From Proteiniphilum sp. (GTDB taxonomy: Bacteria > Bacteroidota > Bacteroidia > Bacteroidales > Dysgonomonadaceae), in NCBI GenBank assembly GCA_028709605.1, contig JAQVWR010000008.1, forward strand, positions 1-58,142: a DNA stretch of 58,142 nt, given 5' to 3'. The stretch's first letter is position 1. Each line of letters opens with the position of its first letter. Positions 26,278-39,459 of this stretch are shown piece by piece. The notes beneath the pieces are model-generated. The model was not told where the DNA came from. It made no database searches and saw nothing but the letters and a program-made list of their open reading frames with translations. The translations under genes were made by a program, and so were the position numbers.

Positions 26278-26958
26278 CTACGGAGCGATCATCTTTTCGA
26301 AAGCCTGCCAGAGATTCTCCTGCGGCACCGATGCGGTCACCGTTACCTGCACTTTCGATACGGGATGAATAAATGAGATGCTGAGTGCATGCAGGCTGAT
26401 GCTACCGTCAGGGTTGGAGCGATCCGCCCCGTACTTCAGGTCCCCTTTGATGGGTGACCCCGTTTTGGCCAACTGACAGCGGATCTGATGGTGGCGTCCC
26501 GTCTCAAGGTTTACGGCCAACAGGTAATAATTTTGTGAGGCTGCAATCAGCCTGTAATGCAATACCGCCTTTTTCGTGTGAGGTTTCTCCCTATCGTAAG
26601 CTGTCGACTTGTTGTTCTTTTCGTTCTTGATCAGGTAGTGAATGAGCGTACCCTCCTCACTGGGTGGCCTGCTCTTCACCACCGCCCAGTAGGTTTTCTC
26701 CACCTCCCCGGTGCGAAACAGCTCATTGAGACGCGACAACGCCTTACTCGTCCGGGCAAAGACCACCACCCCGCTGGTAGGCCGGTCGAGACGATGTGTC
26801 ACGCCGCAAAAGACATTGCCGGGCTTGTGGTACTTTTCTTTCAGATAAGCTTTTACCTTATCCGACAAAGGAGTGTCGCCCGTTTTATCGCCCTGCACAA
26901 TCTCACCCGGAGCTTTGTTGACGATGACAATATGATTGTCTTCGTATAATACGGTCAT
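26278..26958 (-). CDS. RluA-family RNA pseudouridine synthase
   Basis: 226 residues. Converts uridine to pseudouridine in rRNA or tRNA. It carries the catalytic motif THRLDRPTSGVVVFAR (Asp of HRLD near residue 56), the early YEDNHIVIVNKAPGE, and ETGRHHQIRCQLA near 155. There is no N-terminal S4 domain, as in the short RluA/RluC-like members. Third in TetR-fabG-rluA, only 6 bp after fabG. Target site unknown. Confidence 0.9.
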   Translation of the reverse strand: MTVLYEDNHIVIVNKAPGEIVQGDKTGDTPLSDKVKAYLKEKYHKPGNVFCGVTHRLDRPTSGVVVFARTSKALSRLNELFRTGEVEKTYWAVVKSRPPSEEGTLIHYLIKNEKNNKSTAYDREKPHTKKAVLHYRLIAASQNYYLLAVNLETGRHHQIRCQLAKTGSPIKGDLKYGADRSNPDGSISLHALSISFIHPVSKVQVTVTASVPQENLWQAFEKMIAP

Positions 26959-26964
26959 GCCCGA

Positions 26965-27711
26965 TCAGGCGTTCATTCCTCCGCAGACATTGATCACCTG
27001 ACCACTGACATACGAAGAGAGGTCGGACGCAAGGAAAAGTGCCACATTCGCAACATCCTCCGGTGTTCCTCCACGGCGCAGCGGAATCTGTTTCGCCCAT
27101 TCATTGCGTACCTCTTCCGAGAGAGCACTGGTCATTTCGGTGATGATAAATCCGGGGGCGATGGCATTGGCACGGATCCCTCTTGAGCCCAGCTCTTTGG
27201 CAATCGATTTGGCCAGTCCGATCATTCCAGCCTTTGAAGCCGAGTAGTTCGACTGACCGGCGTTACCGGAGACGCCTACCACCGAGCTCATGTTGACGAT
27301 GCTTCCCGCTTTCTGGCGCATCATCACGGGGGTAACCGCATGGATGAAATTGAATGCCGACTTCAGGTTCACATTGATCACCGCATCCCACTGCTGTTCG
27401 CTCATTCTCATCATCAGTCCGTCTTTGGTGATGCCTGCGTTGTTGATCAGAATGTCGATGCGGTCGAAATCTTTCATGATCTCCCCCACCACACGATGGG
27501 TATCCTCAAAGTCAGCCGCATTGGAGGCATACCCCTTACATTTGACGCCCATGGCAGCAATCTCATGTTCCGTGGCTTCACCTGCTTCATCGATCTTCAG
27601 ATCGGTGAAGGCGATGTTTGCTCCCTCAGAAGCAAATCTCAGCGCAATGGCTTTCCCTATTCCTCTGGCTGCACCGGTGATGACAGCCGTTTTCCCTTCC
27701 AATAACTTCAT
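26965..27711 (-). CDS. fabG: 3-oxoacyl-[acyl-carrier-protein] reductase
   Basis: 248 residues, a classical short-chain dehydrogenase. It shows the cofactor motif TGAARGIGKAIA near residue 12, the structural NNAGI near 88, the catalytic Ser in NMSSVVGVSGN and the YSASK pair (Tyr/Lys) near 155. The sequence and length fit FabG, the NADPH-dependent reductase of fatty-acid elongation in the cytoplasm. It lies 23 bp downstream of a TetR regulator and 6 bp upstream of a pseudouridine synthase. Another SDR substrate is possible but less likely. Confidence 0.9.
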   Translation of the reverse strand: MKLLEGKTAVITGAARGIGKAIALRFASEGANIAFTDLKIDEAGEATEHEIAAMGVKCKGYASNAADFEDTHRVVGEIMKDFDRIDILINNAGITKDGLMMRMSEQQWDAVINVNLKSAFNFIHAVTPVMMRQKAGSIVNMSSVVGVSGNAGQSNYSASKAGMIGLAKSIAKELGSRGIRANAIAPGFIITEMTSALSEEVRNEWAKQIPLRRGGTPEDVANVALFLASDLSSYVSGQVINVCGGMNA

Positions 27712-27734
27712 ATGACTTTATGATTTAAATTACT

Positions 27735-28355
27735 TTATGATTCTTGTTTCCCGGCTTCGGTCATCAGCCTTCCATACATCCCCTTAAACAGGATGCCGGA
27801 AATGATCTCCCGGTCCTCTTTCTTATTGTAATCGAGCTTCATTACTCCGCGAATGGCCGGCACCTCCAGCCCTTTAAAGGCATAATGGAGGATCTCGGCC
27901 GTTTGTCTGACATCATTCAGTTGAAAGATCCCCTGATCGAGCCCGTCCTGAATAATCGTTTCCAGATAATGAATCTCCTTTCGGTCGAACTCTTTCCGTA
28001 CGTTCTCCACCTGCCAGATATCCCGGAAGAAATTTGCCCGAAGGGTGCCGTTACGGGTGACCACCTCTTTAATGGCATTTAACCGGGTGAATGCCAGCAT
28101 GATCAGTTTCTCGTCCGCGGGAATGTCGCGGGAAAGCACCTCTTCCAGTTTGCCGTACAACACATTTAGTTCAGACTCGACCACCGCCTTGTAGATATCA
28201 TACTTGCTACTGAAGTAGGTATAGAGGGTACGTCTGCCACGGTGCGAGGCTTCAGCAATATCATTCATAGTGGTATTCTCAACACCTTTTCTGGCAAAAA
28301 GCTGCTGGGCTACATCTATCAGATTCTTCTTCGTTTTTGAAATAGCTGATGTCAC
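27735..28355 (-). CDS. TetR family transcriptional regulator
   Basis: 206 residues. An N-terminal helix-turn-helix (residues 8-55) reads NLIDVAQQLFARKGVENTTMNDIAEASHRGRRTLYTYFSSK with typical TetR pattern; the C-terminal ligand domain is not conserved with a named group. Directly upstream of fabG and rluA in the same operon, so it may regulate fatty-acid genes, but this is inference from position only. Confidence 0.9.
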   Translation of the reverse strand: MTSAISKTKKNLIDVAQQLFARKGVENTTMNDIAEASHRGRRTLYTYFSSKYDIYKAVVESELNVLYGKLEEVLSRDIPADEKLIMLAFTRLNAIKEVVTRNGTLRANFFRDIWQVENVRKEFDRKEIHYLETIIQDGLDQGIFQLNDVRQTAEILHYAFKGLEVPAIRGVMKLDYNKKEDREIISGILFKGMYGRLMTEAGKQES

Positions 28356-28384
28356 TTTGTCTGCACATTATTCTTATATATGCG

Positions 28385-28392
28385 CAAAAATA
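28385..28392 (-). promoter_or_regulatory. -7 element of the TetR-fabG-rluA operon
   Basis: TATTTTTG on the minus strand, 29 bp upstream of the TetR start. A matching -33 box was not found at 19-20 bp. Confidence 0.4.
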
Positions 28393-28434
28393 AAACAAAG
28401 ATTTCAAATATCACAGGCAAAAGAGAAAAAAAAG

Positions 28435-29013
28435 CTATTTCTTTTCTCTTTCCAGCAGTCGTGCCGCTTCACATACCTCACCGTACCACACTTCACCAAA
28501 CTTGCGGATCAACGGTTCCCGGAGAAAACGATAGAGCGGCACACCCTCTTTGCGTCCCCGTCTCACCGCCGACCAGCATACCGACCAGCGGTGGTAATTG
28601 ACGGCTGTGAAGTCGGCATATTCGGTCAGCCGGATGGGGTAAAGATGACACGATATCGGTTTTTGCACGGCAATCCGTCCCTCACGATATGCCGTGTCGA
28701 TGGCACATTTGCATACTCCGTCCACATCGAACGAGGTGAAGACGCACTCTTCGCCGTTGATGATGGAGGTGACCAGCTCTCCGTCGGTGTCCGTATAGGC
28801 TATTCCCTGTTGTGTGATCAGCTCCTGTGCCTTAGGAGAGAGGTCATCCCGGATGGCCGGAAGGATCTCATTGAGCTGTTCAAATTCCTCTTGTGTGAGC
28901 GGGGCTCCCGACTCACCGGCAACGCAGCACGCTCCTTTACATTTGCAGAGATCACAGAGAAACTGTTCTTCAAAAATATCATCCGACAAGAGGGTATTCG
29001 CAATTTGTATCAT
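28435..29013 (-). CDS. DUF3109 family protein
   Basis: 192 residues. A cysteine-rich start CDLCKCKGACCVAGESGAPL plus later CVFTSFDVDGVCKCAID and ISCHLYPIRL mark DUF3109, with about nine conserved cysteines that could bind a metal or cluster. No signal peptide or membrane segment. Function not established. It follows the CPBP protease gene by 5 bp, so the two are co-transcribed. Confidence 0.88.
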   Translation of the reverse strand: MIQIANTLLSDDIFEEQFLCDLCKCKGACCVAGESGAPLTQEEFEQLNEILPAIRDDLSPKAQELITQQGIAYTDTDGELVTSIINGEECVFTSFDVDGVCKCAIDTAYREGRIAVQKPISCHLYPIRLTEYADFTAVNYHRWSVCWSAVRRGRKEGVPLYRFLREPLIRKFGEVWYGEVCEAARLLEREKK

Positions 29014-29018
29014 TGTCT

Positions 29019-29921
29019 CTATAAGAATTTATGGGCCTGTTGTGCAGGAAGGGGGGACCTTCTGCGATAAAAGCGGAACAGGAGAAAGGTAAACAGGGCA
29101 CCTGCAAGGGCAGCTGCCAGAAAAGAAAGAGTGAGGGGCTGATCGTCCAGGCTGTTGAACCAGCGGGCATCACCCCAGAAATAATGAAACAGGATCACCG
29201 TGGCGTTGTTGATGAAATGAAAGAGAATGGGGATCCAGAGATTGGCCGTGTAAAGGAAGAGATAACCCAGCAGTGCTCCCAGCAACATCCTGGGCAGGAA
29301 GCCGTAAAACTGAAAATGGACCAGGCTGAAGATTCCCGCCGATGCCCAAACGGATCCATGACCACTCCCGAACCAATTCCGAAGCAGCTGCTGCAATGCT
29401 CCGCGAAAAAAAAGCTCTTCCGTCACCGCTGCCAGCAGGGCCACGACCAAGAGGTTGAGCAGCAATCCGCCCGCAGTATCCACCGATAGCAGCAGCTCTG
29501 TTGTTTCCATTGCCGCATCTTCCATCGACCGCATCGCCGCTTCAATCTCATGGAATGATTCCGGCAACACCATCTGTTTGTTCAATTGCGACAAAAACGA
29601 AGCCAGGGGGTAAGAAAAAAGATAAACCATCCACACCAAAACGATCTGACCGGCCATCATTTTGTTTCCAGCCAGTTTCAGGTAATGCGCCGGACGTTTG
29701 TCCGTCAGAAGGGCCAACAGAGTGGCCGGTGCCGCAAGGACAAAAATCGACTGCACCGCAGTACCGGCATAGATCATTGTCAGCCGACCGCCTTCACCCG
29801 GTCCTGAAAACAGTCCGATCCAAGCGATCATTCCTGCTGACAGGATCAGACCTGTGAGCAGGAACAAAAAGAGTATGGCTATCCGTGTACCGGAAGAGGC
29901 AGATGTCAGAATGGGTTGCAT
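29019..29921 (-). CDS. CPBP family intramembrane metalloprotease
   Basis: 300 residues from the ATG at 29921; the frame extends 31 codons upstream across the promoter-like element, which is unlikely. Eight or so hydrophobic segments. The Abi/CAAX-protease motifs are present: AAVTEELFFRGALQ (EExxxR, near residue 190), LVHFQFYGF with a His, and LFHFINNA with a second His. These residues bind the zinc in the family. It may process or degrade membrane proteins or act in bacteriocin self-protection; the substrate is unknown. Co-transcribed with DUF3109. Confidence 0.88.
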   Translation of the reverse strand: MQPILTSASSGTRIAILFLFLLTGLILSAGMIAWIGLFSGPGEGGRLTMIYAGTAVQSIFVLAAPATLLALLTDKRPAHYLKLAGNKMMAGQIVLVWMVYLFSYPLASFLSQLNKQMVLPESFHEIEAAMRSMEDAAMETTELLLSVDTAGGLLLNLLVVALLAAVTEELFFRGALQQLLRNWFGSGHGSVWASAGIFSLVHFQFYGFLPRMLLGALLGYLFLYTANLWIPILFHFINNATVILFHYFWGDARWFNSLDDQPLTLSFLAAALAGALFTFLLFRFYRRRSPLPAQQAHKFL

Positions 29922-29940
29922 TGCTTCGATATTGTGACTG

Positions 29941-29948
29941 CAAAGATA
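29941..29948 (-). promoter_or_regulatory. -7 element of the CPBP-DUF3109 operon
   Basis: TATCTTTG on the minus strand, 19 bp upstream of the start at 29921, which supports that ATG as the true start. No good -33 box. Confidence 0.45.
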
Positions 29949-30045
29949 AGGAAATATTGAGAAATTGAGATTGAAAAGTTGAGATTGGGGCTCCGGAAAG
30001 GTCAGCGGTTGCAATCAGATCAACAAAGGCAATGATAAAATATTT

Positions 30046-30076
30046 TTTGCAGATTGGAAGAATAACACTATTTTTG
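30046..30076 (+). promoter_or_regulatory. promoter of the trigger factor gene
   Basis: TTTG (30046-30049), 19 bp, TATTTTTG (30069-30076): a perfect match to the Bacteroidota vegetative promoter. It lies 73 bp upstream of the ATG at 30150. Confidence 0.75.
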
Positions 30077-30149
30077 CACTCTTGTTTCAAAAAATAATTC
30101 AATCGGTTGAAATATACCTACTTTCAACTATAAAAAATCATTCATCTCA

Positions 30150-31583
30150 ATGAAGTCGACACTGAATAAAACAAACGATGTAAACGGAACCATCGTGATT
30201 GAACTGGAAAAAGAAGATTATCAGGAAAAGGTAGAAAAATCGCTGAACCAATACCGTCAGCGCGCAAATATCCCTGGGTTCCGCCAGGGCAAGGTGCCTA
30301 AAAACGTGATCCGTAAAATGTATGGCAAGGCTGTGTTGGTAGACGAGATCAACAAGCTCATATCGGATGAGCTGGGCAATTTTATCCGGGAGAACAAAGT
30401 GAAGATCCTGGGGGAGCCCATTGCCGACAACAGTGAAGAAAAACAGGTGGATCTGGAAAAGGAAGAGAACATGACCTTCTATTTCGACGTGGCACTCACC
30501 CCCGAGTTTGAACTGCCGCTGGACAAGAACACCGAGCTGACCTGGTATAACGTGCAGCTGGAAGCTGACCTGCTCGACAAGCAGATGAATGCCTACCGTC
30601 AGAACTACGGGACCTATGCTTCCGTGGAGGAAGAGGCCAAAGATACCGACCTCATCAAGGGAACACTCACGGAAATGGTTGGGGAGAAAGCGAAGGAAGA
30701 GGGTCAGGTGATCGAAAACGCGATCCTGATGCCCTCCTATGTGAAAGACGAAACGGTGAAGAACCGTTTTATCGGTGCGAAGGTAGGTGACAGCGTGCTG
30801 TTCAACCCCATGACGGCATACGACAACAATAAAGCGGAAGTGGCCTCCTTGCTGCAGACCACCCAAGACCATGTGACGGATATCACCCCCGACTTCCGAT
30901 TCGAGATCAAAGAGGTCACCCGTTATCAGGAAGCCGAGATGAACCAGAAGCTGTTCGACAAGGTGCTGGGCGAGGGTATGGCCGCTACGGAAGAGGAGTT
31001 CAGACAGAAGGTAGAGGTTGAGTTGACCCGTCAATTCAAGCCCGGCGCCGATCATCTCTTCATTCACCAAGCAAAGAGCCTCATCGTGGAAAAGATGCAG
31101 GATGTGGTGTTCCCCGATGCGTTTCTGAAACGCTGGCTGCTGGAAACCAGCAAGGAACGGACTGCCGAACAGCTGGAGGAGGATTATCCGAAGATCCTGG
31201 AAGATCTCAAGTTCCATATTGCCAAGCAAAAGATCGTGGAAGAGAACGAGCTCAAGGTGGAGTACCAGGATATTGAAGCACTTGCCGCCGAGGTGGCTAA
31301 GGCACAGTTTGCACAGTATGGCATGACCAACCTGCCGGCTGATATGCTGCAGAACTACACAAAGAGTCTTCTCGAAAAGGAAGAGACCGTACAAAACCTG
31401 GTGGAAAGAGCTACCGAAAACAAGGTGATCGAGTGGTTGAAAGCCAATGTAACGGTTGTAGAGAAAGAGATCTCCTCAAAAGATTTCAACGACCTGATGA
31501 ACAAGCATGCAGATGTGCACAACGAAGAGGCGCATGAGGAAGCGGTCGTGGAAGAAACATCAAAAGAGGAAACAGAAGAATAA
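30150..31583 (+). CDS. tig: trigger factor, ribosome-associated chaperone
   Basis: 477 residues. The N-terminal ribosome-docking domain has the signature GFRQGKVPKNVIRKMYG near residue 42. The middle FKBP-like domain (about 150-245) is present but divergent, starting DLIKGTLTEMVGEKAKEEG, so peptidyl-prolyl isomerase activity is uncertain. The C-terminal helical chaperone arms follow, with an acidic tail (EEAHEEAVVEETSKEETEE). Acts on nascent chains in the cytoplasm. The tig-clpP-clpX order is conserved in many bacteria. It has its own strong promoter. Confidence 0.92.
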   Translation: MKSTLNKTNDVNGTIVIELEKEDYQEKVEKSLNQYRQRANIPGFRQGKVPKNVIRKMYGKAVLVDEINKLISDELGNFIRENKVKILGEPIADNSEEKQVDLEKEENMTFYFDVALTPEFELPLDKNTELTWYNVQLEADLLDKQMNAYRQNYGTYASVEEEAKDTDLIKGTLTEMVGEKAKEEGQVIENAILMPSYVKDETVKNRFIGAKVGDSVLFNPMTAYDNNKAEVASLLQTTQDHVTDITPDFRFEIKEVTRYQEAEMNQKLFDKVLGEGMAATEEEFRQKVEVELTRQFKPGADHLFIHQAKSLIVEKMQDVVFPDAFLKRWLLETSKERTAEQLEEDYPKILEDLKFHIAKQKIVEENELKVEYQDIEALAAEVAKAQFAQYGMTNLPADMLQNYTKSLLEKEETVQNLVERATENKVIEWLKANVTVVEKEISSKDFNDLMNKHADVHNEEAHEEAVVEETSKEETEE

Positions 31584-31596
31584 ACAAACGATTTTT

Positions 31597-31626
31597 TTCG
31601 TAATTCAACAATTCGTTATACATTTG
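31597..31626 (+). promoter_or_regulatory. internal promoter of clpP-clpX
   Basis: TTCG (31597-31600), 18 bp, TACATTTG (31619-31626), 61 bp before the clpP start. It suggests that clpPX can be expressed apart from tig. Confidence 0.45.
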
Positions 31627-31686
31627 TTTTTCAAACAGGTGGTGCAGATGTGTGCGAAATCACCAATCGAATGTTGAATAATAAGG

Positions 31687-32370
31687 ATGAGTATGCAAAA
31701 CGATTTTAGGAAATATGCGGTAAAACATCTGGGCATGAGTGGCTCCAGACTGGATAGTTATATGCAGATCACCAGCCAGGGTGGCGGAGGATATATCTCT
31801 CCCACCATCATCGAGGAACGTCAGCTCAATGTGGCACAGATGGATGTCTTTTCACGACTGATGATGGATCGCATCATCTTTCTGGGAACAGCCATTGATG
31901 ACTATACGGCCAACGTGATCCAGGCACAGTTGCTGTACCTGGACTCAGCTGATCCGGGTAAGGATATCTCGATCTATATCAATTCACCCGGCGGATCGGT
32001 TTATGCCGGTCTGGGAATCTATGACACCATGCAGTTTGTTTCCAGCAACATCTCCACCATCTGTACCGGCATCGCTGCCTCCATGGCGGCCGTACTACTG
32101 GTAGCAGGTTTTGAGAAAAAACGGTTTGCCCTCACCCACTCCCGCGTGATGATCCATCAGCCGCTGGGAGGCGTACAGGGACAGGCTTCCGATATAGAGA
32201 TCACGGCACGTGAGATTGCGAAGATCAAACAGGAGCTTTATGCCATCATCTCCACTCATTCCGGCAAACCCATGGAGGAAGTAGCGCGTGACTCAGACCG
32301 TGATTTCTGGATGACGGCTGCCGAAGCGAAAGCCTATGGCATGGTTGACGATGTACTGGTAAAAAAATAA
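31687..32370 (+). CDS. clpP: ATP-dependent Clp protease proteolytic subunit
   Basis: 227 residues, the peptidase ring of the ClpXP protease. The catalytic triad is visible at Ser132 ([11 protein letters not shown]), His157 ([10 protein letters not shown]) and Asp206 (DRDFWM), with the usual 25 and 49 residue spacings. The N-terminal 25 residues before [14 protein letters not shown] are longer than in Escherichia coli. No frameshift. It lies 11 bp upstream of clpX and downstream of tig. Confidence 0.95.
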   Translation: MSMQNDFRKYAVKHLGMSGSRLDSYMQITSQGGGGYISPTIIEERQLNVAQMDVFSRLMMDRIIFLGTAIDDYTANVIQAQLLYLDSADPGKDISIYINSPGGSVYAGLGIYDTMQFVSSNISTICTGIAASMAAVLLVAGFEKKRFALTHSRVMIHQPLGGVQGQASDIEITAREIAKIKQELYAIISTHSGKPMEEVARDSDRDFWMTAAEAKAYGMVDDVLVKK

Positions 32371-32381
32371 CCCTTCCACAA

Positions 32382-33623
<1,242 letters not shown>

Positions 33624-33690
33624 ACACCCGTTGTCCCCTCCTCACGCATACGTAACCTGCCGTCAGACAGACGAACGGCTCCCATATCCG

Positions 33691-33721
33691 AAAAAAACGC
33701 ATGGTCTCCCTGCGTTTTTTT
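33691..33721 (+). terminator. terminator after clpX
   Basis: An 11-bp stem (seven A plus CGCA against TGCG plus seven T) with a 9-nt loop, 67 bp after clpX. It ends the tig-clpP-clpX block before the recQ promoter. Confidence 0.8.
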
Positions 33722-33742
33722 CGTACAAAGACTTTTTTATGA

Positions 33743-33772
33743 TTGGAAATATGAAATACTTTTTTAATTTTG
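33743..33772 (+). promoter_or_regulatory. promoter of recQ
   Basis: TTGG (33743-33746), 18 bp, TAATTTTG (33765-33772). The -7 element is perfect and lies 13 bp before the ATG at 33786, so the leader is very short if this start is right; an internal start at Met10 (MGAMGKQD) or Met13 would give more room. Confidence 0.4.
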
Positions 33773-33785
33773 TATCAACCTTTCG

Positions 33786-36020
<2,235 letters not shown>

Positions 36021-36089
36021 TCTGATGAAAATTAATAAACATATTTCCCCTTACATCGTTTATGAGAAAAGACAAAGGGCGTATGGATC

Positions 36090-38051
36090 ATGAAGTATTT
36101 ACAAGACATAAACAGTCCCGATGACCTGAAAAAGCTCTCGATAGAGCAGCTGGGAGAGGTGTGTGCCGACCTGCGGGAGTTCATCATAGAACAGCTCTCC
36201 CACAATCCGGGCCATTTTGCGTCCAGCCTGGGTACGGTAGAATTGACCGTAGCCCTGCACTATCTGTACAATACCCCTTACGACCGGCTGGTATGGGATG
36301 TGGGACATCAGGCCTACAGCCACAAAATCCTTACCGGCCGTCGCGACCGGTTTGTCACCAACCGCAAGCTGGGAGGTCTCTCCGGCTTCACCAACCCGGC
36401 GGAAAGCGAATATGATACGTTTATCGCCGGACATGCCTCCACCTCCATCTCAGCAGCCCTGGGCATGGCCGTGGCAGCCTCGCTGCGCAACGAAGAAGAC
36501 CGGCACGTGGTGGCCGTTATCGGCGATGGATCGATGACGGGAGGCCTGGCTTTTGAAGGGCTTAACAACGCCTGCTCGCAACCGAACAACCTGCTGATCA
36601 TTCTCAACGACAACAACATGTCGATCGATCACAATGTGGGAGGACTGCAGGATTACCTGGTGAAGCTGACCACCTCAGCGAAGTATAACAAAGTACGGTA
36701 TGATGTCTACCAGGGTTTCAAGCGTCGCAACCTGATCTCGGAAAAGGATAAAAACAGGGTGCTGCGCTTCAACAACAGCATCAAGGCACTCATCACCAAA
36801 GAACAGAACCTGTTCGAGGGGTTCAACATCCGCTATTTCGGCCCCGTCGACGGTCACGATCTGCGGGGACTGATCCGCATCCTCTCCAACATCAAAGAGA
36901 TGAAAGGCCCCAAGCTGCTTCATATCAAGACGGTGAAAGGCAAAGGATATAAACCTGCCGAACGATCGGCCACCGAGTGGCACGCCCCCGGTCTGTTCAA
37001 CAAGAAGACCGGTGAACGGATAGTGAAGAAGGATCTGAACCAGCCGCAGCTCTATCAGGATGTCTTTGGCCATACCCTGGTGGAAATGGCCAAACAAAAT
37101 GACTCTATTGTAGGGGTGACACCCGCCATGCCTACTGGCTGTTCCATGATCTACCTGATGGAAGAGCTGCCGGGACGCGCTTTCGATGTAGGGATCGCAG
37201 AAGCACATGCCGTCACCTTCTCCGCCGGAATGGCGCGAGAGGGGATGATTCCCTTCTGTAACATTTACTCTTCCTTTATGCAACGGGCCTACGACCAGGT
37301 GATCCACGATGTGGCGCTGCAGAAGCTGAAGGTGATCATGTGCCTCGACAGGGCAGGACTGGTAGGGCCCGACGGGCCCACCCATCACGGGGTATTCGAC
37401 CTGGCTTATCTGCGGCCGATCCCCAACCTGGTGATCTCGGCTCCCTACAATGAGCATGAGCTGCGCAACCTGATGTACACCGCTGTCTACGCCAACGACG
37501 GTCCGTTTGTGATCCGCTATCCGCGTGGACAAGGGCAGCTCACTGACTGGAAAAACGTGCCAAAAATTGTACCTGTCGGCAAAGGAAGGAAGCTCAGAGA
37601 GGGAACAGATATCGCGCTGCTCTCCATCGGCGCCATCGGCAACAATGCCGCCAGAGCGATCGAGCAGGCGGAGAAGAAGGGTATCAGCGTAGCTCACTAT
37701 GACATGGTCTTCCTCAAGCCCATCGACGAGGAACTGCTCAAAGAGGTAGCCACCCGGTACCATGCCGTCATCACCGTGGAAAACGGTGTGGTGAACGGCG
37801 GTCTGGGCAGTGCCGTATCGGAGTTTCTCTCCGACAACCACTACCATGATGTCCGGCTACACCGAATCGGTATCGGCGATGCATTTGTGACACACGGATC
37901 CATCGGCGAACTGCAGCATATGACCGGAATAGATGAAGACGGAATACTGAAACAGATCATTGAACTGTTCCATAAGAATCGTGAAGATCCCCCTGCAAAA
38001 GAGCTCTCTGCCGAATCAAAGGAGTGTGCGAAGATGGAGCACATCAACTAA
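36090..38051 (+). CDS. dxs: 1-deoxy-D-xylulose-5-phosphate synthase
   Basis: 653 residues, a thiamine-diphosphate enzyme that condenses pyruvate and glyceraldehyde 3-phosphate, the first step of the MEP isoprenoid pathway. Motifs: [45 protein letters not shown] with LNDNNMSID (ThDP/Mg site near 150-180), then [31 protein letters not shown] and a transketolase C-terminal domain. The tail after about 625 is extended and charged. Cytoplasmic. Sits between recQ and trkA, 29 bp before trkA, so the last two are likely one operon. Confidence 0.96.
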   Translation: MKYLQDINSPDDLKKLSIEQLGEVCADLREFIIEQLSHNPGHFASSLGTVELTVALHYLYNTPYDRLVWDVGHQAYSHKILTGRRDRFVTNRKLGGLSGFTNPAESEYDTFIAGHASTSISAALGMAVAASLRNEEDRHVVAVIGDGSMTGGLAFEGLNNACSQPNNLLIILNDNNMSIDHNVGGLQDYLVKLTTSAKYNKVRYDVYQGFKRRNLISEKDKNRVLRFNNSIKALITKEQNLFEGFNIRYFGPVDGHDLRGLIRILSNIKEMKGPKLLHIKTVKGKGYKPAERSATEWHAPGLFNKKTGERIVKKDLNQPQLYQDVFGHTLVEMAKQNDSIVGVTPAMPTGCSMIYLMEELPGRAFDVGIAEAHAVTFSAGMAREGMIPFCNIYSSFMQRAYDQVIHDVALQKLKVIMCLDRAGLVGPDGPTHHGVFDLAYLRPIPNLVISAPYNEHELRNLMYTAVYANDGPFVIRYPRGQGQLTDWKNVPKIVPVGKGRKLREGTDIALLSIGAIGNNAARAIEQAEKKGISVAHYDMVFLKPIDEELLKEVATRYHAVITVENGVVNGGLGSAVSEFLSDNHYHDVRLHRIGIGDAFVTHGSIGELQHMTGIDEDGILKQIIELFHKNREDPPAKELSAESKECAKMEHIN

Positions 38052-38080
38052 TTGAAACATAATTTATTGCAACGCAATCG

Positions 38081-39418
38081 ATGAAAATTTTAATCGCCGG
38101 TGCAGGCGCCGTCGGAACACACCTTGCAAAACTGCTTGGGCAGGAGAATCATGACATCACCCTGATGGATGAGGACAAGGATCGTCTCGCCATGATCCGT
38201 GACAACTCCGACGTGCTCACCTATATCGGAAGCTGCACCTCCCTGAAAAACCTCACGGAGGCCGGCACAGCCGGTGCCGACCTCTATATCGGTGTCACAC
38301 CCGAAGAATCAAAGAACATCACCTCCTGCATGCTGGCATCCAACCTGGGAGCAAAGAAGACACTGGCCAGGATCGACAATTATGAATACTTGCTGCCCAA
38401 AAACACCGAGTTCTTCGAGAAGCTGGGTATCCACTCCATGATCTACCCCGAGCTGATCGCCGCCCGCGAGATCGCCATGTCACTAAAGAAGCCCTGGACG
38501 CGCTTCTGGTGGGAGCTTTGCAACGGCACGGTGATCCTTGCCGCCGCCAAGGTGAGAGAGAACGCCCCCATCGTCAACAAGTATCTGTATGAGCTGATTG
38601 AGGAGAACAAGCGGTTTCATCTGGTGGCCATCAAACGGAACGGCATGACGCTGATTCCCAGGGGGAATGACCAGGTGCTATCAAACGACATCATCTACTT
38701 CACCACCCTGCGCAAACATATCGACAACCTTTCGGAGATGCTGGGGAAGAAGTCGTTTGAAACGAAAAAAATTATTTTCATGGGGGGCAGCCGTATCACC
38801 ATGCGCACCATCCAGCAGCTGCCACAAAACATCAGCATCAAGATTATCGAAAAAGACCGGGAGCGGGCTGAGATGCTGGTGGAGAAGGCACCCCAAAACG
38901 TCACTGTACTCGTAGAGGATGGCAGAAACACCGAGTTTCTTCTGCGGGAGGGGATCACCGAAACCGATGCCTTCCTTGCCCTCACCGCCAACTCGGAGGC
39001 CAATATCCTGGGATGCATGATGGCAAAGCAGTACGGCGTGAAGAAGACGGTAGCCGAAGTGGAGAACCTCGATTATATCTCCATGGCCGAGCGATTCGAC
39101 ATCGGTACGGTGATCAACAAGAAGCTGATCGCCGCCAGTAAGATTTACGAACTGCTGCTCAAGGCGGATGCCTCCAACATCAAGAGCCTTACCATCGCCG
39201 ATGCCAATGTGGGAGAGGTGACCGCCAAGCCCAACTCAAAGGTAACCAAGAAACTGATTAAGAACCTGAACCTGCCGTCCGACATCACTTTCGGCGCATT
39301 GATCCGCAACGGCGAGCCGATGCTGGTGGACGGCGACACGCTGATTGAACCTTACGACCAGGTGGTGGTCTTCTTTCTCAACAAATCGCTCAAGAGCATC
39401 GAGAGCCTGTTTAACTGA
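38081..39418 (+). CDS. trkA: Trk-type potassium uptake regulatory protein TrkA
   Basis: 445 residues: two tandem RCK modules. Each starts with a Rossmann nucleotide-binding motif, MKILIAGAGAVGTHLAKLLG at residue 1 and KKIIFMGGSRITMRTIQ near 227, each followed by a TrkA-C domain. It binds NAD(H) on the inner face of the membrane and gates a TrkH-type K+ channel. No trkH is seen on this side of dxs or after the gene, which is followed by clpB on the other strand; the partner is probably elsewhere. The glycine-rich motif of the second module departs from GxGxxG. Confidence 0.93.
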   Translation: MKILIAGAGAVGTHLAKLLGQENHDITLMDEDKDRLAMIRDNSDVLTYIGSCTSLKNLTEAGTAGADLYIGVTPEESKNITSCMLASNLGAKKTLARIDNYEYLLPKNTEFFEKLGIHSMIYPELIAAREIAMSLKKPWTRFWWELCNGTVILAAAKVRENAPIVNKYLYELIEENKRFHLVAIKRNGMTLIPRGNDQVLSNDIIYFTTLRKHIDNLSEMLGKKSFETKKIIFMGGSRITMRTIQQLPQNISIKIIEKDRERAEMLVEKAPQNVTVLVEDGRNTEFLLREGITETDAFLALTANSEANILGCMMAKQYGVKKTVAEVENLDYISMAERFDIGTVINKKLIAASKIYELLLKADASNIKSLTIADANVGEVTAKPNSKVTKKLIKNLNLPSDITFGALIRNGEPMLVDGDTLIEPYDQVVVFFLNKSLKSIESLFN

Positions 39419-39459
39419 CCGCCAATACGTTGGCGTAGGCAGAGACACAACTGCTGTGG

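Noticed and set aside
30147-31394. 415-codon minus-strand frame opposite tig
   Set aside because: Leu/His/Phe-rich shadow of the tig coding sequence; no conserved protein motif.
36675-37847. 390-codon minus-strand frame opposite dxs
   Set aside because: Shadow frame; dxs motifs on the plus strand are complete.
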